Source: Cacajao melanocephalus (lineage: Eukaryota; Chordata; Mammalia; Primates; Pitheciidae). Taken from it: a stretch of DNA of 64,000 nt. Location of the stretch: NCBI GenBank assembly GCA_963573385.1, contig CAUYLG010041478.1, forward strand, positions 57,978-121,977, written 5' to 3'. The notes beneath the pieces were generated by a model that had not been told where the DNA came from, did no database searches, and was given only the letters and a program-made list of their open reading frames with translations. Numbering within the stretch: the first letter of the stretch is position 1; each line of letters opens with the position of its first letter. The position numbers and the translations under genes were made by a program. Of this stretch, positions 61,210 to 64,000 are shown one piece after another.

Positions 61210-62550
61210 TCTTTACATTCACGTGGCCTCCAGGAGCATCAGTCTGGACTCAGGAGTCCTCAGGAATGCAGTGCCTCACAGTTTTGGCTAAAGGCCTTTG
61301 ACAAAAATGCTGGAACGGGGGTGAGGCTATGGGAGGGGGTGTGGCTGTGGGAGGGGCATGGCTGTGGAGTGGGCATGGCTAATATGCATTCACCACAGCT
61401 GAAGGCTATTTTCATCTCCTTCTCAAATTCTCCGAGAGGTTCTGTCATAAATTCTGTGGTAATTCTCCAGAAAAATCTTCCTACCTCTCCCCTGTTCCCA
61501 CTCACCCTTAAACCACTTCAACTCATCCTGGCCTAGGTGCCATTTCATTTCATCCACATAGCCCATGAGATAGCCCTTTGTGGTTAAATGTACCTACTAT
61601 GGCATAGTAGTATTTTTGAAACATTAACTGATTCTTTTTTCTTCTGATATTTGTCCTGTTCCTTCCATTTATCCTCCACTGCCACTCACTTCCCCGACTC
61701 CTATCAGGCAGATGGTCTGTTCTGGATTCATTGTCTCAAGGAAGGGCAGAAGGTAGAAGTGACCTATTGATTTAGCTTTGATATTTACCAAAGCCTCCAA
61801 CAATTAAGGAAATTACAGCAAAATGCCTCAATAGAATACTTTAAAGAGAGGTAAAATGCCCACAGACCTCTCAAGAAGGGGAGATCATACCACTTCAACT
61901 CAGGGCCTCAACAAAGTAAATAGACTTCAAAGAGAAACAGTACCAAAGCTCTGAATTTCCTCTTTGGACACATAGGCACAGCAAAGATCTGCTGGACTTC
62001 AGGTACAGTGAAGATGCCAGCATTTCCAATGTGGGTAAACTGGCTTCTCTCTACATGTTGGGCTCCATGATTCAGTTGGAGCTTTAAGGAGGAAAAGATT
62101 ACAACAGCAACTGAGATTAAATTTTCTGCTATCTTCATGGCAATAGAGTTTTAGGGTCTGAATGAGTTTCATGGGAAGGAAGTAAGTAAAGTAGCAAGTA
62201 TGTTTTTTTAAACTTGAGTCTTAAACACTTGCAGTATCGTCTTTTAATCAATAGACCCTCAACAGCTGGAGGGGAAATGATGCATCTGAGTTCTCCCACA
62301 GACACTCTGGAGCAGGTATCCCCTGTGTGCCAGGAACCCTGCTGGCAAAAACACACTAACCTATTTAGAAACAACTCTGTTTCTCTTGAAAGCTGTTCAT
62401 TTAATATCTGTGGCACATGGTTAGGTGCCAAGGTCTTTCAAAGGGATTAACAATGTAGACTGTTTTTAACTGCTTATCATACATACTTAAGATGAGATTG
62501 GCACTTCTTATTATCTCAATTTATTTCATTTGTTTGCTTCCATTTAAATC
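61210..62550. other. No recognised repeat; GGGTG-rich patch
   Basis: Contains a short degenerate repeat at 61316-61378 with four 'ggctgtgg/gggcatgg' style units. The rest is unassigned. Frames on both strands are not supported. Confidence 0.45.
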
Positions 62551-62552
62551 CG

Positions 62553-62593
62553 CTTTCTTTCTTTCTTTCCTTCTTTCTTTCTTTCTTTCCTTC
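62553..62593. repeat. (CTTT)n microsatellite
   Basis: About ten cttt units with two cttc/ttcc variants. Confidence 0.93.
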
Positions 62594-63399
62594 AAGAGGA
62601 GCCTATTCTTATCTCCAGAAATATCATGTAAAGCAGTAGGTATATAGATAAGAGAAGAGTACACATTCAACAACAAAAAATCCCGTTTTTAAAACCAGCA
62701 CAGTGGAGGTGGGAAAGTATCTGGTGTGAGATGGTAGAATAAGCACGTGAGTGTGCCACTGCCCTTAGCAGATGTTCCACTCAAATGACTTTATGGAAGT
62801 TCAAAAAGAAATTAATCTTTAGCAATGAAGAAACTGGGAGCAATGAAGGTCTTTCATAGATGGGAGGCTTCAATGCGTTTCTTGAATATGGAAGCAGATG
62901 AGAACATGGAACAGAGGAAACCAAAGCCCAATTATGTGTATGAGGGGACTTCAGGGAAAGTGGCTGCCGGTCAGCCTTACAAGATGTCAGCCAGCATTTA
63001 GGCTAGGGTTACTGGTTATACTACCACATAGGGCAGAGAGCACCAAGTTTTTATCTCCTAAAGAGGAGGAAAGAATAGCAGGAGACTCTTCACTTAAACA
63101 AATGGATAAACTAGCTGGGGAGGAATTTGTATTTTAGTGGGGATGTTGATCTAAGAGGAAAGCTCCCCTTGTTCTGGCATTTGGTGGGTGGAGATGAAGC
63201 AGAATGTCTCATCTCAGGCTGATTCCCACACATGTACATCCTAAAGCAAAATCTGTCAGTTAGTCCTGAGCATTTGCACAGATTTCCTTGTCGGCCTTCC
63301 CATTCAGGGGCGGTACCTCTTAAGAAACATATCATCAAACCAGATTAAAAAGAAACTTGCACTAGTTATTATTATAAAACAAATCCGTCACTCATCAAC
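62594..63399. other. No recognised feature
   Basis: About 800 bp; short frames only. Confidence 0.45.
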
Positions 63400-63836
63400 A
63401 TGAATGTACACAAAAGATCATCAGACATTTGAGGATAACTACCAGCAGGAAATTAAGAAAAAAAGACCAAACAGTCTCAAAGGAAAAGAAATAATTCAAA
63501 AACTGGAAGAAATTTTAAAACTTGTTAATTGCTATCTTGAAAGAAATTTGAGAAGATATTGCATTTATAAAACAAGAACAGTCTCACCGAGAAGAGAACT
63601 AACAGAGAACACAGAAGAGTTCTTATAAATTAATATATAACCTCCAAAATATGAAATTCAAAAGAACAGCTGAAATATAAAGTCAAAATACTTTCCTAGA
63701 GCTTAAAGCAAATGGCAAAGAGATGGCAAATTTGAAGGATAAAGGCAAGAGTCATAGAAAATTAATATAGGAGTTGCAGAAATCCATCAGGTAGCTAAGA
63801 GGAATTATAGAAAAAGAGAACAGAAAATGGATGGAA
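63400..63836 (+). mobile_element. Old L1M/HAL1-like fragment (tentative)
   Basis: Phrases such as 'atgaaattcaaaagaacagc', 'gcaaatttgaaggataaag' and 'aaaaagagaacagaaaatgg' resemble the ORF1 region of old L1M or HAL1. The frame 63404-63628 (74 residues) is Lys/Glu-rich and could be decayed ORF1 coiled-coil, but the match is from memory. Confidence 0.35.
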
Positions 63837-64000
63837 CTGGAGAGAGATCCAAGATGGCCGATTAACAACAGCTCAGGATTGTAGCTCCCAGTGAAAGCGC
63901 AGAGAGCAAGTGGACGCCGCACTTTCAGATGAATTTTTGTTGCCCACAGACTGGGAGACTCCCAGCGGAGGAGCCACACAGGTCGCCAGTGTGACTTTTT
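63837..64000 (+). mobile_element. 5' UTR of a primate L1, running off the window
   Basis: Starts near 'ggaactggagagagatcc' and has the L1 5' UTR hallmark ccaagatggccg (63849-63860), the YY1 site that positions L1 transcription starts. It continues with 'acagctcaggattgtagctcc' and 'tggacgccgca'. It is in sense, so an L1 that keeps its 5' end begins here. Subfamily is probably an older L1PA/PB. Confidence 0.8.

Noticed and set aside
61027..61536. 169-residue plus-strand frame
   Set aside because: No recognised domain and antisense to another open frame; kept only as an unidentified region.

Overview
This is nuclear DNA from a primate, most likely human. It is intergenic or intronic, AT-rich and CpG-poor, and filled with interspersed repeats. 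The lineage is shown by Alu elements and free Alu monomers, primate-type L1 3' ends, a Tigger1 transposon, a MADE1 element, ERVL/MaLR and class I ERV LTRs, and old MIR, L2 and L1M copies. I found no convincing host protein-coding exon, tRNA, rRNA, snRNA or CRISPR array. The longer open frames are repeat-derived, microsatellite translations, or of a length expected by chance.

Layout. 1-1376: two primate L1 pieces head to head (a reverse-transcriptase fragment, then an antisense 3' part). About 1475-3050: an old L1M in antisense, split by a solo LTR. About 6110-10170: an old sense L1M with an internal deletion, carrying an MLT2-type LTR (with a CT/C-rich tract), a truncated Alu and an MLT1-type LTR. 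10173-11222: a twin-primed L1 with a perfect 15-bp target duplication. 12.8-17.2 kb: Alus and a 70-bp-arm palindrome. 18-19.4 kb: an L2 interrupted by an MLT2-type LTR and an L1 end. 20196-22527: a nearly complete but dead Tigger1. 24.1-25.6 kb: an L1 3' end split by an inverted, tailless L1 ORF2 fragment.

27.7-42.9 kb: several LTRs (ERV1-like, MST, MLT1), Alus, MIRs, and a MADE1 hairpin inside a MIR. 46.6-47.9 kb: an L1 whose A-rich stretch has become a GAAA/GGAA microsatellite. 51.7-53.2 kb: an MLT1 LTR split by an LTR7-like LTR and a second twin-primed L1. 56-58.3 kb: Alus, an L2 and MER5A. 60361-60964: an Alu joined tail-to-body to an L1 3' end, possibly a chimeric retrotransposition product. 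The window ends in the 5' UTR of a primate L1 that continues outside.

No operon or gene network exists here; the relationships are insertion histories. The most useful second looks are the unassigned palindrome (17002-17166), the MADE1 hairpin, the (GGAA)14 tract, the Alu/L1 chimera candidate, the L1 fragment inserted without a tail, and several repeat-free intervals that keep CpGs and may be regulatory. Family names rest on recognition from memory; subfamily names were not checked by alignment.
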